A stretch of 64,000 nt of DNA, from positions 496,001 to 560,000 of the forward strand of contig NZ_QFZQ01000001.1 of the NCBI RefSeq assembly GCF_003171675.1, read 5' to 3'. The notes under the pieces are model-generated. The model made no database searches. It was not told the DNA's origin and worked only from the letters and a program-made list of their open reading frames with translations. The DNA is from Reichenbachiella versicolor (lineage in GTDB: Bacteria; Bacteroidota; Bacteroidia; Cytophagales; Cyclobacteriaceae). Below, in pieces: positions 8,487 through 18,146 of this stretch. How positions within the stretch are numbered: the first letter of the stretch is position 1; every line of letters begins with the position of its first letter. The translations under genes were made by a program, and so were the position numbers.

Positions 8487-10691
8487 ATGTTTTATAGAAA
8501 AATATCTGTTTTTCTAAGCCTATCCTTATCCTTACTTTTTTTATTTCAAACCGATTCTACTGCTCAATCAAAAGAACCCAAGGATGATGGCTTTTTGGAC
8601 ATGTCATTAGAAGATTTAATGAATGTGTCTATAGTATCTGCCTCACGTGAAAGCGAATCATTATTTGATTCCCCTCTTAGCTCTTACGTAATAACTTCTG
8701 CAGAAATTTCTGAAATGGGAGCAACTTCCATTCCAGATGCGCTCAGGACATGTCCAGGAGTATTAGTACGTGAGACTTCTAATGGTACATATGATGTATC
8801 TATCAGAGGAGGGGTGGATGGATTACCTGCTTATAGTTTTTCATATACTAATACTTCAATATTAGTTATGATAAATAATCGTCCAGTATTTAGTTATTAT
8901 AGAGGTGGTACTTTTTGGGAAAACCTGCCTGTAGGTTTGGCAGAAGTACAGCAAATTGAAGTAGTATATGGACCAACAGCACCACTTTATGGACCTAATG
9001 CAGTTTCTGGTGTAATAAATATTATAACTAAAGATATTCGAGATCAAAAAAACAATGTCAGTGGTTTTGTGCAAACTGGTACTCATATCAATACTGGCTC
9101 TGTTTATGCAGGTAAGAGTGTTAGTGATAAGTTGGCTGTAGACCTTTCGGTCAATTATAATTTTCGAACACGACCTGATGAGAGATTCTATGATGATGAG
9201 GTTTTAGAATATGTCGATCTTGAAAACCATAGTATTTTTTCTGATGATATTGAAGAAAGGGTAACTTGGTACCCAGCCCCTGAAAAAAGCGTGTCTGCAG
9301 TAGCTAGCACTGCGAAAATATATTACGATGTAAATGAAGATATTTCATTAAGATTGACTGGCGGGCTAAATCAGTCTTCTGCTTTTAATCCGTTAGCAAT
9401 ATCCTCAGCTACGATCAGTACATATATCAACGAAAGTCAATTTATTGATTTGGCTGGTCAATTTTATGATGGAACTATTCAGGTGTCTTACCTTGATGGT
9501 ATTCAGGGTTTAACAGGCAATGGGGAGGAAAATCAGGCAGATTATTATAACCTAGATATCTACGGAGATTATTCTTTTCATTTATTGGAGGATGATTTGA
9601 CTGTGAGGCCTGCTATTAGTTTTAGATCGGCGTATGCTAGTGACAAGGCCTATACTGTAGATAAAGGTGTCGACGGAATTTTTAACCAAGAAGGAACTAT
9701 TGATAACTTCGCTGGAGCAGTTAGTTTTGATTATAACCCTAATAACCCTTTTAGGGTTGTGTTATCAGGAAGATATGATGATTTTTCAACTTCAGAAAAT
9801 GGACTATTCACATATGGAGCCGCAGTGAATTATCAGATTAGTAAAAATCATATTGTTAGAGCCTTTACAGGTAAGTCTGGTAACAGTGTATTCATAGTAC
9901 CAACTTTTTTAAATTCAGAAGGTGATGTTACTCCTGAAGGTGCTCCTACAAGTACGTATGTCAATTTAATAGGTAATCCCAATCTAGATGTCATGACCAA
10001 CACAACTTATGAGTTGGGATATAGAGGGAATTTTACTGAGTGGTTAAGTGTAGATGTAACTATTTTTCATCAAACATTCGAAAATTTCAGTATGCCAATT
10101 GTTCAAACACCTAGGGTAGATGAAAGTTTTAATGTAGATATTGATTTTATTTATTCTAACCTAAGACTCAGTGCAAATCAAATAGGAACAACTTTAGCAT
10201 TTAGCTTAGATCTGTTGGATAAAAAATTAATCTTAAGACCAAATGTGACCGTGCAACGAACAGATCTAAAAGACTATTCTCCATATTATAATGTAGAAGG
10301 TGCTTGGGATAGACCAGATTATAGTTTAGAAGGGCATATTGATAGTGTGACTGATCAGAAGAGTGAATTTATTCCTGATGTTTGGGGTGGCTTTAATATC
10401 ATAGCAAAGCCTATAAATAAATTGTCAATAGATTTATCGGGATATTATTTTGGAGATCATATTCTTCATTTGCAAAACGAATATAGTTTTCAGACAGGTC
10501 AGGTTATTGATCAGCCTGTATCCAATATTGAATCAAAGTTTACACTTAATGCTACCATTAACTATTCTCTTGGAGAAGGGTTTAGAGTATTCGCTACAGG
10601 AAGAAATATTACTGATCGGACTTCTCCTGAAGGTATGGGGACTGATTATTTAAGTTCTATCTACGCAGTGGGGATAAAACTTAATTATTGA
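8487..10691 (+). CDS. TonB-dependent receptor (copy 2, paralogue)
   Basis: A 734-residue receptor with the same layout as copy 1: signal peptide, plug domain and beta-barrel ending YAVGIKLNY. Plug-domain residues are nearly identical to copy 1, but codons differ at many third positions, so the duplication is not recent. Differences concentrate in presumed extracellular loops (for example the DDIEERVTWYPAPEKS and DRPDYSLEGHI segments), as expected if the two copies see different ligands. No enzyme, SusD or binding-protein partner is adjacent. Confidence 0.92.
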   Translation: MFYRKISVFLSLSLSLLFLFQTDSTAQSKEPKDDGFLDMSLEDLMNVSIVSASRESESLFDSPLSSYVITSAEISEMGATSIPDALRTCPGVLVRETSNGTYDVSIRGGVDGLPAYSFSYTNTSILVMINNRPVFSYYRGGTFWENLPVGLAEVQQIEVVYGPTAPLYGPNAVSGVINIITKDIRDQKNNVSGFVQTGTHINTGSVYAGKSVSDKLAVDLSVNYNFRTRPDERFYDDEVLEYVDLENHSIFSDDIEERVTWYPAPEKSVSAVASTAKIYYDVNEDISLRLTGGLNQSSAFNPLAISSATISTYINESQFIDLAGQFYDGTIQVSYLDGIQGLTGNGEENQADYYNLDIYGDYSFHLLEDDLTVRPAISFRSAYASDKAYTVDKGVDGIFNQEGTIDNFAGAVSFDYNPNNPFRVVLSGRYDDFSTSENGLFTYGAAVNYQISKNHIVRAFTGKSGNSVFIVPTFLNSEGDVTPEGAPTSTYVNLIGNPNLDVMTNTTYELGYRGNFTEWLSVDVTIFHQTFENFSMPIVQTPRVDESFNVDIDFIYSNLRLSANQIGTTLAFSLDLLDKKLILRPNVTVQRTDLKDYSPYYNVEGAWDRPDYSLEGHIDSVTDQKSEFIPDVWGGFNIIAKPINKLSIDLSGYYFGDHILHLQNEYSFQTGQVIDQPVSNIESKFTLNATINYSLGEGFRVFATGRNITDRTSPEGMGTDYLSSIYAVGIKLNY

Positions 10692-11205
10692 GAACTAAAA
10701 CTATAAATGAAATATAGACGTCAGTTTGTAAAAGAGTTTTTCTGTTTTTTAAATTGACGTTTTTTTTATGTCAATTTTCACCAACCAAATTTTGGTCTAC
10801 AGCTGTCTTACATCTTTTTTTAACCCTTCTTATTTATTTGATAATGCCATTGTTTTGCATATCTGTAAGGAAAATTGCCAATAGGTGAGTGCTGTCATAA
10901 CTAAGGGCTTTATAATAATTGAACCAACAAATGTTCTGCTAACAATTTTCGTTATGAACTATCTGAAATCTATCGGTTACTTTTTCAGTGAGTTTGGTAG
11001 AGTATTTTGAGTAATTGAAAATAGGCTCAATTTTATTTTTCGCCAAAGATTATTCGTCGGAATTGAATTTCTTTTTAAGGAAAAGAGTGGTAAGTATTCA
11101 ATGAATACATAGAGTTGAAAACTAGTTTCTTCAGCCTTAGTTTTACTAATTATTTCGTGCTTATTCACGAAAATAAAATTCAATACTTTCTTATTAAAAC
11201 TAGTT
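10692..11205. other. Gene-poor region after the receptors
   Basis: Apart from a terminator at its left end, no supported gene is seen. A short plus-strand frame from 10954 is interrupted by TGA after 18 codons and stops again at 11112. The opposite strand has only a low-complexity frame. Confidence 0.5.
10718..10767 (+). terminator. Terminator after TonB-dependent receptor 2
   Basis: The arms ACGTCAGTTT (10718-10727) and AAATTGACGT (10751-10760) form a 10-bp stem with one wobble pair, followed directly by T8. Confidence 0.65.
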
Positions 11206-11600
11206 ATGGAGAATAATAATTACACTTTTAGTTAAACTGCAGCCAGTAATGGTTCTATGATTATTACAGTAAAGTTTAATGGTCTGATAGAACTATCGGA
11301 ATTTGAAAGAGCAGCTCAGGAATTCGGTAGAATAGTCAATACTTACGAAGGAAAACCATTTAGAGTTTTTGTTGATTTAATGGATTCAAAAGTTTTGAAA
11401 CCGGAAGTAGCAGAAGCTTTTATACAAGCGCAAAACTTTGCAGTGGAAGCAGGTATGGAAAAGGATGTATTTGCTACTGATATGCTATTACTTCAATGCA
11501 AATGAAGCGTTTAGCTCAAACTGGTATTAGGTTTGATAAGCTCGGACCAATAATGGTTTTTGAATCTACAGATAAGGCTTCAAAGTTTATAATGGGATGA
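11206..11600 (+). pseudogene. Decayed STAS-like protein gene (stop plus frameshift)
   Basis: Read from the ATG at 11206, the frame gives MENNNYTFS, an in-frame TAA (11233-11235), then TAASNGSMIITVKFNGL and about 75 residues resembling the intact gene at 12778. At about 11478 the similarity moves to the -1 frame (AITSMQMKRLAQTG, aligning with PISKMQFNRL in the paralogue) and continues to a TGA at 11598-11600. Two independent lesions argue for a real pseudogene rather than one sequencing error. A shorter open frame, 11257-11505, is what remains intact. The original product would have been about 130 residues. Confidence 0.75.
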
Positions 11601-11844
11601 ACCTGATGAATTTTTAAATAATTGAGCATCTGCTTGAAAAACTTTGTTTTTACTATCAAGTAGGTGCTTCTTAATATCTACAACAAATAGGCTGTTTTTG
11701 AAGGTACTTTTGATCATTAATACTCCATTTAGCTAATTAGCTTAGCTATAGTATTTTTAGAGTGTTGTCTATTATTCTCTATTAATCCACTATTTAAAGA
11801 TAAAACTCTTAGCTTAACGTAATAATCAAACTAAAACTAAAACT

Positions 11845-12459
11845 ATGAAACCAAGTTTAATTTTAATTATTCTCGTATTAGCTTTTACCTCTACTTATGC
11901 TCAAGTTTGTTGTAATGTTGTAAGTGGAAATGGAAACAAAGTAGTCACTTCAAATGGCCTCTGTGTAATAGCGCCAAATCTATTGGGTGACTCAGGCTGT
12001 GGTGAAGCCGTTGACTCTGATGGCGATGGCGTACCTGATGAAAGTGATGATTGTCCAGATGAGGCGGGGACGAAAGATAATGATGGATGTCCAGAGTTAA
12101 CTAGTGAAGAAAAAGCAGTTCTTAAATCAGCATTAGAGGGTGTTAATTTTGTACTAGGTAAAGCCGTTTTAACTGAAGATTCCAAGCCAAATTTGCATAA
12201 TGTCACTATGGTATTGAAGGCTCATAAAGGTTTTAAACTAAAGGTGTCTGGCTATACTGATAGTTCAGGAGATGAACAATTGAATTTAAAGCTTTCTCAA
12301 GAACGAGCAGATGCAGTGAAACAATACTTGATTGAAGATGGAATAGAAGGGGCTAGGATCATGTCAAAAGGGTATGGTGAAGCTAATCCCGTAGCAAGTA
12401 ATGATACGGAGGAGGGACGAGCTCAAAATAGAAGAGTTGAATTTGAAATCACCCATTGA
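11845..12459 (+). CDS. OmpA-family protein with thrombospondin type 3 repeat
   Basis: A 204-residue exported protein. The signal peptide ends near TYAQ. A short cysteine-containing segment follows, then a calcium-binding thrombospondin type 3 repeat (DSDGDGVPDESDDCPDEAGT, about residues 57-80) and a C-terminal OmpA peptidoglycan-binding domain (VSGYTDSSGDEQLNLKLSQ, then the KGYGEANPVASN and AQNRRVEF motifs). It should tether the outer membrane to peptidoglycan. It lacks the N-terminal barrel of classic OmpA, so it is probably periplasmic. It is monocistronic, with a strong terminator downstream. Confidence 0.9.
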   Translation: MKPSLILIILVLAFTSTYAQVCCNVVSGNGNKVVTSNGLCVIAPNLLGDSGCGEAVDSDGDGVPDESDDCPDEAGTKDNDGCPELTSEEKAVLKSALEGVNFVLGKAVLTEDSKPNLHNVTMVLKAHKGFKLKVSGYTDSSGDEQLNLKLSQERADAVKQYLIEDGIEGARIMSKGYGEANPVASNDTEEGRAQNRRVEFEITH

Positions 12460-12777
12460 ATTAAAGTGTGTACTGAAATCTATTGAGTTTAAATTGATAA
12501 TAATTTAAGCTGGACTAGATTTAAATATTTTCTATTATTGAAAATTAGAGCGTGTGTTGGAATAATAATTATTTCTATTCAAACACACGCTTTTATTTTA
12601 TTAAATACTCCGGTTGAGGACTCTAGTTATTCGAAATATAAAACGTACAAAATATGTGTTAAATGACTTGGTACAGTTATGAGTTATATCTGTTTTATAG
12701 CAGGTCTAAAAATTAGAATTTAAAAGGTTTGAATTGTATTATTGTGATTAACATTTAAATACTAAATATTCAATACA
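12460..12777. other. Intergenic region between OmpA-like and STAS-like genes
   Basis: 318 bp with no supported gene. It contains the terminator of the OmpA-like gene and the AT-rich promoter region of the next gene. Confidence 0.55.
12549..12598 (+). terminator. Terminator after the OmpA-like gene
   Basis: A perfect 10-bp stem, AGCGTGTGTT (12549-12558) with AACACACGCT (12582-12591), followed by a T-rich tract. Confidence 0.75.
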
Positions 12778-13143
12778 ATGTACCTTATCAAAGCCGATGA
12801 GCAAAAAAATCTTCTAGTAATACAGCTTGAAGGTTTTTTGACGAACAAAGAACTAACTGAAGCAGCACAAAAAGCTAAAAGTGAGATGGCAAAACTCACT
12901 CAAGGATTTACAGTGATCAACGACATTAGCAAAATGAAACCTGCTTCTCCAGAGGGTGCAGAAGAAATAAAGGCTGCTCAGGCGGAAGCGTTCAAAATTG
13001 GAGTAGGAAAAATTGTGCGAGTCGTTGAAAATCCAATTTCCAAGATGCAATTCAATCGTTTAACTAATTCTGCTGGGTATACAGCTGTTGAAGTTAAATC
13101 TATTCAAGAGGCCTATGAGATTGTTGAGTCAATCGAAATATAG
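12778..13143 (+). CDS. STAS-like small cytoplasmic protein
   Basis: A 121-residue protein without signal peptide. The pattern of alternating strands and helices (LLVIQLEGFLTNKEL, FTVINDISKMKPAS, IVRVVENP) resembles STAS/SpoIIAA-like single-domain proteins. Such proteins often act as protein-interaction modules in regulatory switches, but no partner kinase or phosphatase is adjacent. It is a paralogue of the decayed gene 1.2 kb upstream and is distantly similar to the protein at 19474. Its role is inferred only from predicted fold. Confidence 0.7.
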   Translation: MYLIKADEQKNLLVIQLEGFLTNKELTEAAQKAKSEMAKLTQGFTVINDISKMKPASPEGAEEIKAAQAEAFKIGVGKIVRVVENPISKMQFNRLTNSAGYTAVEVKSIQEAYEIVESIEI

Positions 13144-13318
13144 ATTTTATAAAATCCTTTAGTCTATTCTTTAATAGACTGGAATTCAAAATTATTCGAG
13201 GGTGTAGATTAGTAATGAGAACTTCGGATTTCAAATCGTAGTTTCTGAAATTTTAGAATTGGAGGTAATGTTTAAGTATATTTTAAATTGTATTTACTCA
13301 ATATCGAGTATAATACAG

Positions 13319-13552
13319 TTACTTATTCTTTCTAAATAGTTTGTATGCGGAGAATATCACCCATACAAAATTGACTGTTACAAAAGGATAAGCGTTGTTT
13401 TGGAAAGCGTTGTAAAGTAATAAGAACGAACCAATAAGGTTTGACAGAATGTAAAAAGTAGATTCTGTGTTAATCTTATTGAAAAGGTTCAAAGCAAAGC
13501 CTAATAAAAGAATAATAGCTCCTAGCCATCCGATAAATTCTAATCCATTCAT
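13319..13552 (-). CDS. Small membrane protein, CBU_0592-like
   Basis: A 77-residue protein with three hydrophobic segments (about residues 8-25, 33-48 and 55-70) and a basic tail (YKLFRKNK). The size, the early GWLGAIILLLGF segment and the NLIGSFLLLYNAF segment match small Bacteroidota membrane proteins of the CBU_0592 type. The function is unknown. It stands alone between convergent and divergent neighbours. Confidence 0.75.
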   Translation of the reverse strand: MNGLEFIGWLGAIILLLGFALNLFNKINTESTFYILSNLIGSFLLLYNAFQNNAYPFVTVNFVWVIFSAYKLFRKNK

Positions 13553-13736
13553 CTAACTTACTTTTTAGATTTATAACCTAGTAACATTGTTTTATTAGAA
13601 TAAGTTACTTTTTCAAAGCTTCTATATTAATCGAAATAATTGGGACTTTAGGGTATATTGATGTCAAGTTGTTGTGTAAGACTTTTCTTGACAGGTTCTA
13701 TTTTGTGGGTATTGAGTTAAAGTTATAGAATAAAAT

Positions 13737-13765
13737 ACAGGCACAAACGTCTAGCTCGTGCCTGT
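13737..13765 (-). terminator. Terminator after the secreted T9SS protein gene
   Basis: A perfect 8-bp stem (ACAGGCAC 13737-13744 with GTGCCTGT 13758-13765) lies 12 bp beyond the minus-strand stop codon and is followed on that strand by ATTTTATT. Confidence 0.65.
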
Positions 13766-13777
13766 AGAGTTTTATCA

Positions 13778-15742
13778 TTATCTGTAATCACACAAGACTC
13801 TTCCGGATAGATTCGAATTCGAAGAAATGATATGATAAACGAGTAATTCCTTTCGAGAATTAGATATATGATCTATCGAAATGCTAATTTCATTTCCTTT
13901 TTGCGTTTTAGAGTAGAGTAGCCTGCCATCTATTGAATGAATAGAAATATCAAACTGCTCTATACTTGTATCTAGTTCGAAAGTTAAAATGTTTCCTAAC
14001 TGCTTAATATTGAAATACGCAGTTTCTTGGCTATCAATACTGAGTGGATCATAAAAACTTGGAGTACTTCCTAACCCTTCACATGGATAACTAGGGTTTC
14101 TTGGGTCAGCACAAGGTCGAAGGTCATCCCAATGATCTTTTACAAGTCTTATCAATCTATTGAATTCAAGTTTGTAACCATGTAATTCTGGCATTCGGCC
14201 GTCTTTGTATGGGTCACCATTGTGAGGAATGAATTTTGAAGGGTCGTCTAAATTAGGTCCCCAAGTAATTCCGTAGTTGTCACAACCTTTTCCTCCTTTG
14301 TGAGGGTGACAATCAGACTCGTTTCTATCATAAGGGGCTACCGGGTCAGGAACAGTCCATAACCCGCCATCAAAGTTGGGTATTCCATAACCATCATATA
14401 TTCTGTCCGCCCATAGAAGAATCTCAGGATCACCAGCTGCATATTTATACCAAGGCATTAAATGTTGTAAAAAAGCATAGCTGATAAGAGCTCCTCCTGC
14501 TACAGTGATGTAGTTTCTATCTCTTGTTTGACTTTTATCAGGATGTATAGCTCCGGCTGGCCCATCAATATATCGATAAGGGTCCCCAAAAGTTCCTTTA
14601 TTATCAAGACGCGGATATAGTAAACCAAAGTACCTGTTAACATTAGAAAAAGTGGCGTCAAAGTCGCCCCATACGGCCATGCCGCTTGGACCTACACGTA
14701 TTTGTGAATCTTCCTGGAAGAAAGAATTATCCTGATAGTAATCATCCAGAGCAATCGCTCTGATTTCTTCTAAAAGTTCTCTGTCATCATAAAGAGCAGC
14801 AAAAAGTGTTAAAGGTGGTTTTTTACCAAGATGTTGTCCAGCACCAGAACTAAAAGGTATTTTGGTTTTGAAAACCCCATAATTATCAATACCCTTTTGA
14901 ATGATTGGAAGTAAACAAGCTTCTTTAGCTTCTGTATCCCCAGGCCCGAATAGTTTCGATATTTGATGCAGCATAGCACGTGCTTGGTCTGCTGCGTATG
15001 GGCGTTGTGCTAGATGTGGAATCGTGGCTCTGTGAAATTCACCCAACCCCTGTCGGCCCAATTCAATTTGCGGGCTTAACCACTGCTCAGTGTCTTTCAG
15101 CAGTTTATCATAGTCTGTAGAGATTTCGGTTAAGGAAGGTAACCGATCCATTCTGAGTTTGTCAGTAGTGAATAGAGGTTTGAAATCACCGTGAAATGGC
15201 GGACGAAATGTTTTTGCTCCGTTTTCAGCTGGAGGCTCGGAAAGAACCGTTAGTACAGTAGCTGTACTAACACAGCCGTCTCTTATTCCTTTTGTTCCGC
15301 AGTCCGTGGTTTGAGACTTTATTTTGAATATTGATTCATTTCCATGAGCTTGATAAGGTAGACTATTCATGAGATTTAAGCTCATGTCATAGTGGTCATA
15401 CATGGGTAAAATTCCTTGTTTTTGCTCCTTTCTATCGATAGGGATGTTATCAGAGTCTCTAAGCAGATCAGGATTGACCATAGCACCATTAGCTTCTCCA
15501 GTAGGTGAGATAGAGGTAATTGTAACCACTCCGTCAGGTGTTGAAGGAACGACCCAATAGTCTCCTGTTACAAACTGACCATATTGGCAAGGACCATTAT
15601 CACAGTTGAACTCAAAAGTGAATGTGATTCCATCTCTCTCATGACTGATAGAATTACCCGATTGTGACCATGAAATATTGCTCGTCAAGAGTAATATTAA
15701 TAAAGTATTAGGGAGGAGGTTTAACGGTTTATTTGTTTTCAT
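13778..15742 (-). CDS. Large secreted protein of unknown function with T9SS sorting domain
   Basis: A 654-residue protein with a signal peptide (cut near SWSQ). The N-terminal region of about 150 residues has paired cysteines (FNCDNGPCQYG, TTDCGTKGIRDGC). The central region is rich in Trp, Tyr, Asp and Pro, with an Asp/Gly/His-rich stretch (GPAGAIHPDKSQTRDRNY) that looks like a sugar- or metal-handling fold. The last 80 residues have the shape of a type A sorting domain (FNIKQLGN, DISIHSIDGRLLYS, LLVYHI), so it should be exported and anchored by T9SS. I do not recognise the catalytic family; helical-toroid polysaccharide-active enzymes are one possibility. It is monocistronic with a clear terminator. 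Confidence 0.75.
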   Translation of the reverse strand: MKTNKPLNLLPNTLLILLLTSNISWSQSGNSISHERDGITFTFEFNCDNGPCQYGQFVTGDYWVVPSTPDGVVTITSISPTGEANGAMVNPDLLRDSDNIPIDRKEQKQGILPMYDHYDMSLNLMNSLPYQAHGNESIFKIKSQTTDCGTKGIRDGCVSTATVLTVLSEPPAENGAKTFRPPFHGDFKPLFTTDKLRMDRLPSLTEISTDYDKLLKDTEQWLSPQIELGRQGLGEFHRATIPHLAQRPYAADQARAMLHQISKLFGPGDTEAKEACLLPIIQKGIDNYGVFKTKIPFSSGAGQHLGKKPPLTLFAALYDDRELLEEIRAIALDDYYQDNSFFQEDSQIRVGPSGMAVWGDFDATFSNVNRYFGLLYPRLDNKGTFGDPYRYIDGPAGAIHPDKSQTRDRNYITVAGGALISYAFLQHLMPWYKYAAGDPEILLWADRIYDGYGIPNFDGGLWTVPDPVAPYDRNESDCHPHKGGKGCDNYGITWGPNLDDPSKFIPHNGDPYKDGRMPELHGYKLEFNRLIRLVKDHWDDLRPCADPRNPSYPCEGLGSTPSFYDPLSIDSQETAYFNIKQLGNILTFELDTSIEQFDISIHSIDGRLLYSKTQKGNEISISIDHISNSRKELLVYHIISSNSNLSGRVLCDYR

Positions 15743-16323
15743 AACGTCGTTAAAGATTATAAACTTGGCCTTCGCCTTTGCAAGAGGTCAAATAGCTTGA
15801 TTTTACATATTGAATTGAGTCAAAATTATAATTGTATAGTCCTATAAATATTGAAATAGGTTAAGGTTTTATTGATTTATTTATATTATAAAAAAACTAA
15901 ATCATATTTTTTATGGTAAAATACAGGTGTTAACATCTGTCTTTCGCATACTTTAGGTTTGATTGGAATTAAATTAGCATTACTATAAAGACCTCATCAT
16001 AATAAACTGTTCGAATTAGTGTAAACAAGATTTTGAGCTTGCCTCTAAATGTAGTCTCTCCTGAAAAGTGTAGAAGAAATACATCAATTGAATAGTGGAC
16101 TTGTTTTGCTGAGAAGAAAACAGAGTATTGATGCTGAAAAGTTGATATTTTGGACCTTATTCAAAAGAGTTCTTGTCTATCTAAAATTAGATAGTAGATG
16201 TTAAGGTAAACCGGTGTAGCAATTCACAAAAGAATAGAAAGAAGGATAAAAAAATATGAAACTCTACTTCTTAAAGACAGTATTCATTTAAGTACTAATT
16301 ATTCAAATATTAAAACTCAAACT
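15743..16323. other. Intergenic region, divergent promoters
   Basis: 581 bp, very AT-rich near 15860-15920. It must hold the promoters of the T9SS protein gene (minus) and the VOC gene (plus). A 50-codon open stretch ending at 16204 lacks a usable ATG (its only ATG, at 16049, is followed directly by TAG) and was not called. Confidence 0.5.
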
Positions 16324-16701
16324 ATGAATCTGAATCAAATCACGGTTCCTTCTTTAGATCTTAAAAGGTCAGTGCCATTTTATCAGAAGTTGGGGTTGAA
16401 ACTAATTGTTGAATCAATTCCTCACTATGCAAGGTTCGAATGCCCTAACGGCTCATCTTTTTCACTGCATAAAGTCGATGAACTTCCAAGAGGTGAAGGA
16501 ATCTATGTCTATTTTGAGTGTGAAGATTTGGATGCTAAAGTGACTGAGTTACAGAAAGAGGGTGTAAAGTTTGATTTAGAGCCTATAGATCAATCATGGC
16601 TTTGGAGAGAAGCTAGACTTAAAGATTTAGATGGCAATCGGTTGATTTTATTTTATGCCGGAGAAAATAGACTTAATCCACCATGGAGAATTAAAAAGTA
16701 G
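16324..16701 (+). CDS. VOC (glyoxalase/bleomycin-resistance fold) family protein
   Basis: A 125-residue single-domain protein with paired beta-alpha-beta modules. The opening ITVPSLDLKRSVPFYQKLG is typical of the vicinal oxygen chelate superfamily, and KDLDGNRLILFYAGENR forms the closing strand carrying the usual metal-ligand Glu/Asp region. Members are metal-dependent lyases, isomerases, dioxygenases or resistance proteins, and the substrate cannot be read from sequence. It is followed after 125 bp by glutamate dehydrogenase. Confidence 0.85.
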   Translation: MNLNQITVPSLDLKRSVPFYQKLGLKLIVESIPHYARFECPNGSSFSLHKVDELPRGEGIYVYFECEDLDAKVTELQKEGVKFDLEPIDQSWLWREARLKDLDGNRLILFYAGENRLNPPWRIKK

Positions 16702-16826
16702 TATTGTTAGCCCGTTGAAGATTGGTACCTAGGCCAGATAGATTGTATTTCTTAGGTCTTCAATTGGAATCGAAGACTTTATTCGACAACTTGTCGATAT
16801 CCCAATAATTTAATCCCAAGAATGAT

Positions 16827-18080
16827 ATGTTAGAAGAGAGTAAATATTATTTCAATAAAGCGGCAGATGTGTTGAATCTGCCTGTATTAGGGCGTAAAAT
16901 TCTAACCACGCCTTTCAGAATGGTAAAAGTGGAAATTGTTTCAGATGCAGATAATGGACAGTTTCACCATCATTTAGGTTTTAGAGTTCAGCATGATAAC
17001 TCTAGAGGTCCTATGAAAGGAGGCCTGAGATATCACCCCAGTGTAGATGCGGATGAAGCGGAAGCTTTGGCATCATTGATGACTTGGAAAACTGCTGTGG
17101 TAAATATTCCTTATGGAGGAGCTAAGGGAGGTATTAATTGTGACCCAGAACAACTATCTGAAAAAGAGCTTCATGATATTACACGTACTTTTGTAGGTCA
17201 CATCAAAGAAGTAATTGGGCCAAACCTTGATATACCAGCTCCAGATATGAATACAAATTCAAAAATTATGGGTTGGATAATGGATGAATATTCTAAGCAC
17301 TATGGATTTTCTCCAGGAGTAGTTACTGGTAAACCACTACATCTTTTTGGTAGCGATGGTAGGGAAGAAGCGACTGGACGTGGAGTTACAATAGCTCTAG
17401 AACATGCTCTTAAAGATAAAGATATGTCTTGGGAAGGTCTTAGAGTTGCATTCCAAGGCTTTGGAAATGTTGGTAGTCATGCTGCTAAGTTAATGGCTCA
17501 GAATGGCGCAAAAATAGTCGCTGTAGGAGATCATAAAGGAGGAGTTTCAAATCCCGAAGGTCTTGATATACCAGCTTTGATGAAGTACGTAAAGGAAAAT
17601 AGAACAGTTGAAGGTTTTGATGGTGGAGATGCATTTAAAAGTGATGAGGTTTTGACATGGGATTGTGATGTTTTAGTACCAGCGGCTTTAGGAGGAGTTC
17701 TTACCAAAGAAAATGCCAATGACGTAGCTGCTAAGATTATTGTAGAGGCAGCAAATGGACCTACTACGCCTGAAGCAGATGAAATTTTTCACAAGAAAGA
17801 TGTACTAGTGATACCAGATATTCTTGCTAATGCTGGTGGTGTTACAGTAAGCTATTTTGAATGGGCGCAGAATATCCAGCAGTTTCGATGGGAATTAGAC
17901 CGTATCAATGACGAACTTTATAAAACTATTTCTAGAGCATACATGAGTGTAGCTAAGACTGCTAAGTCTAATAATGTAGATTTCAGAACTGCTGCTTTCG
18001 TTCTTGGTATAGGTAGAGTGGCTAAGGCAACTATGGCTAGAACACATGTCTCTACTAGTCGTTTTGATGAATTTGGATAA
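16827..18080 (+). CDS. Glutamate dehydrogenase (Glu/Leu/Phe/Val dehydrogenase family)
   Basis: A 417-residue cytoplasmic enzyme interconverting glutamate and 2-oxoglutarate plus ammonia with NAD(P). Visible motifs are the substrate-binding MKGGLRYHP, the catalytic-lysine segment PYGGAKGGI, PAPDMNT, and the dinucleotide loop QGFGNVGSHAAK. The length of about 420 residues and the PYGGAKGGI form fit the hexameric group with the GdhA/RocG-type layout. It links amino-acid catabolism with the TCA cycle. Cofactor preference was not determined. It is apparently monocistronic. Confidence 0.93.
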   Translation: MLEESKYYFNKAADVLNLPVLGRKILTTPFRMVKVEIVSDADNGQFHHHLGFRVQHDNSRGPMKGGLRYHPSVDADEAEALASLMTWKTAVVNIPYGGAKGGINCDPEQLSEKELHDITRTFVGHIKEVIGPNLDIPAPDMNTNSKIMGWIMDEYSKHYGFSPGVVTGKPLHLFGSDGREEATGRGVTIALEHALKDKDMSWEGLRVAFQGFGNVGSHAAKLMAQNGAKIVAVGDHKGGVSNPEGLDIPALMKYVKENRTVEGFDGGDAFKSDEVLTWDCDVLVPAALGGVLTKENANDVAAKIIVEAANGPTTPEADEIFHKKDVLVIPDILANAGGVTVSYFEWAQNIQQFRWELDRINDELYKTISRAYMSVAKTAKSNNVDFRTAAFVLGIGRVAKATMARTHVSTSRFDEFG

Positions 18081-18146
18081 AAAAGAATATTCAATTTAAG
18101 GCTGTCACCAGATAGGAGAGAGTCTTTTTTATTTTATTAATTATAT

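Noticed and set aside
10954-11112. Short frame MNYLKSIGYFFSEFGRVF interrupted by TGA and then open to 11112
   Set aside because: Could be a decayed small gene, but no paralogue or family pattern supports it.
10977-11183. 68-codon minus-strand frame
   Set aside because: Low-complexity, no family pattern, and antisense to the other weak frame; insufficient support.
13160-13181. Stem AGTCTATT / AATAGACT after the STAS-like gene at 12778
   Set aside because: Followed by GGAATTC rather than a T run; a terminator function is not supported.
16049-16204. Open stretch of about 50 codons ending at 16204
   Set aside because: Its only ATG is followed directly by TAG and no alternative start or family pattern is visible.
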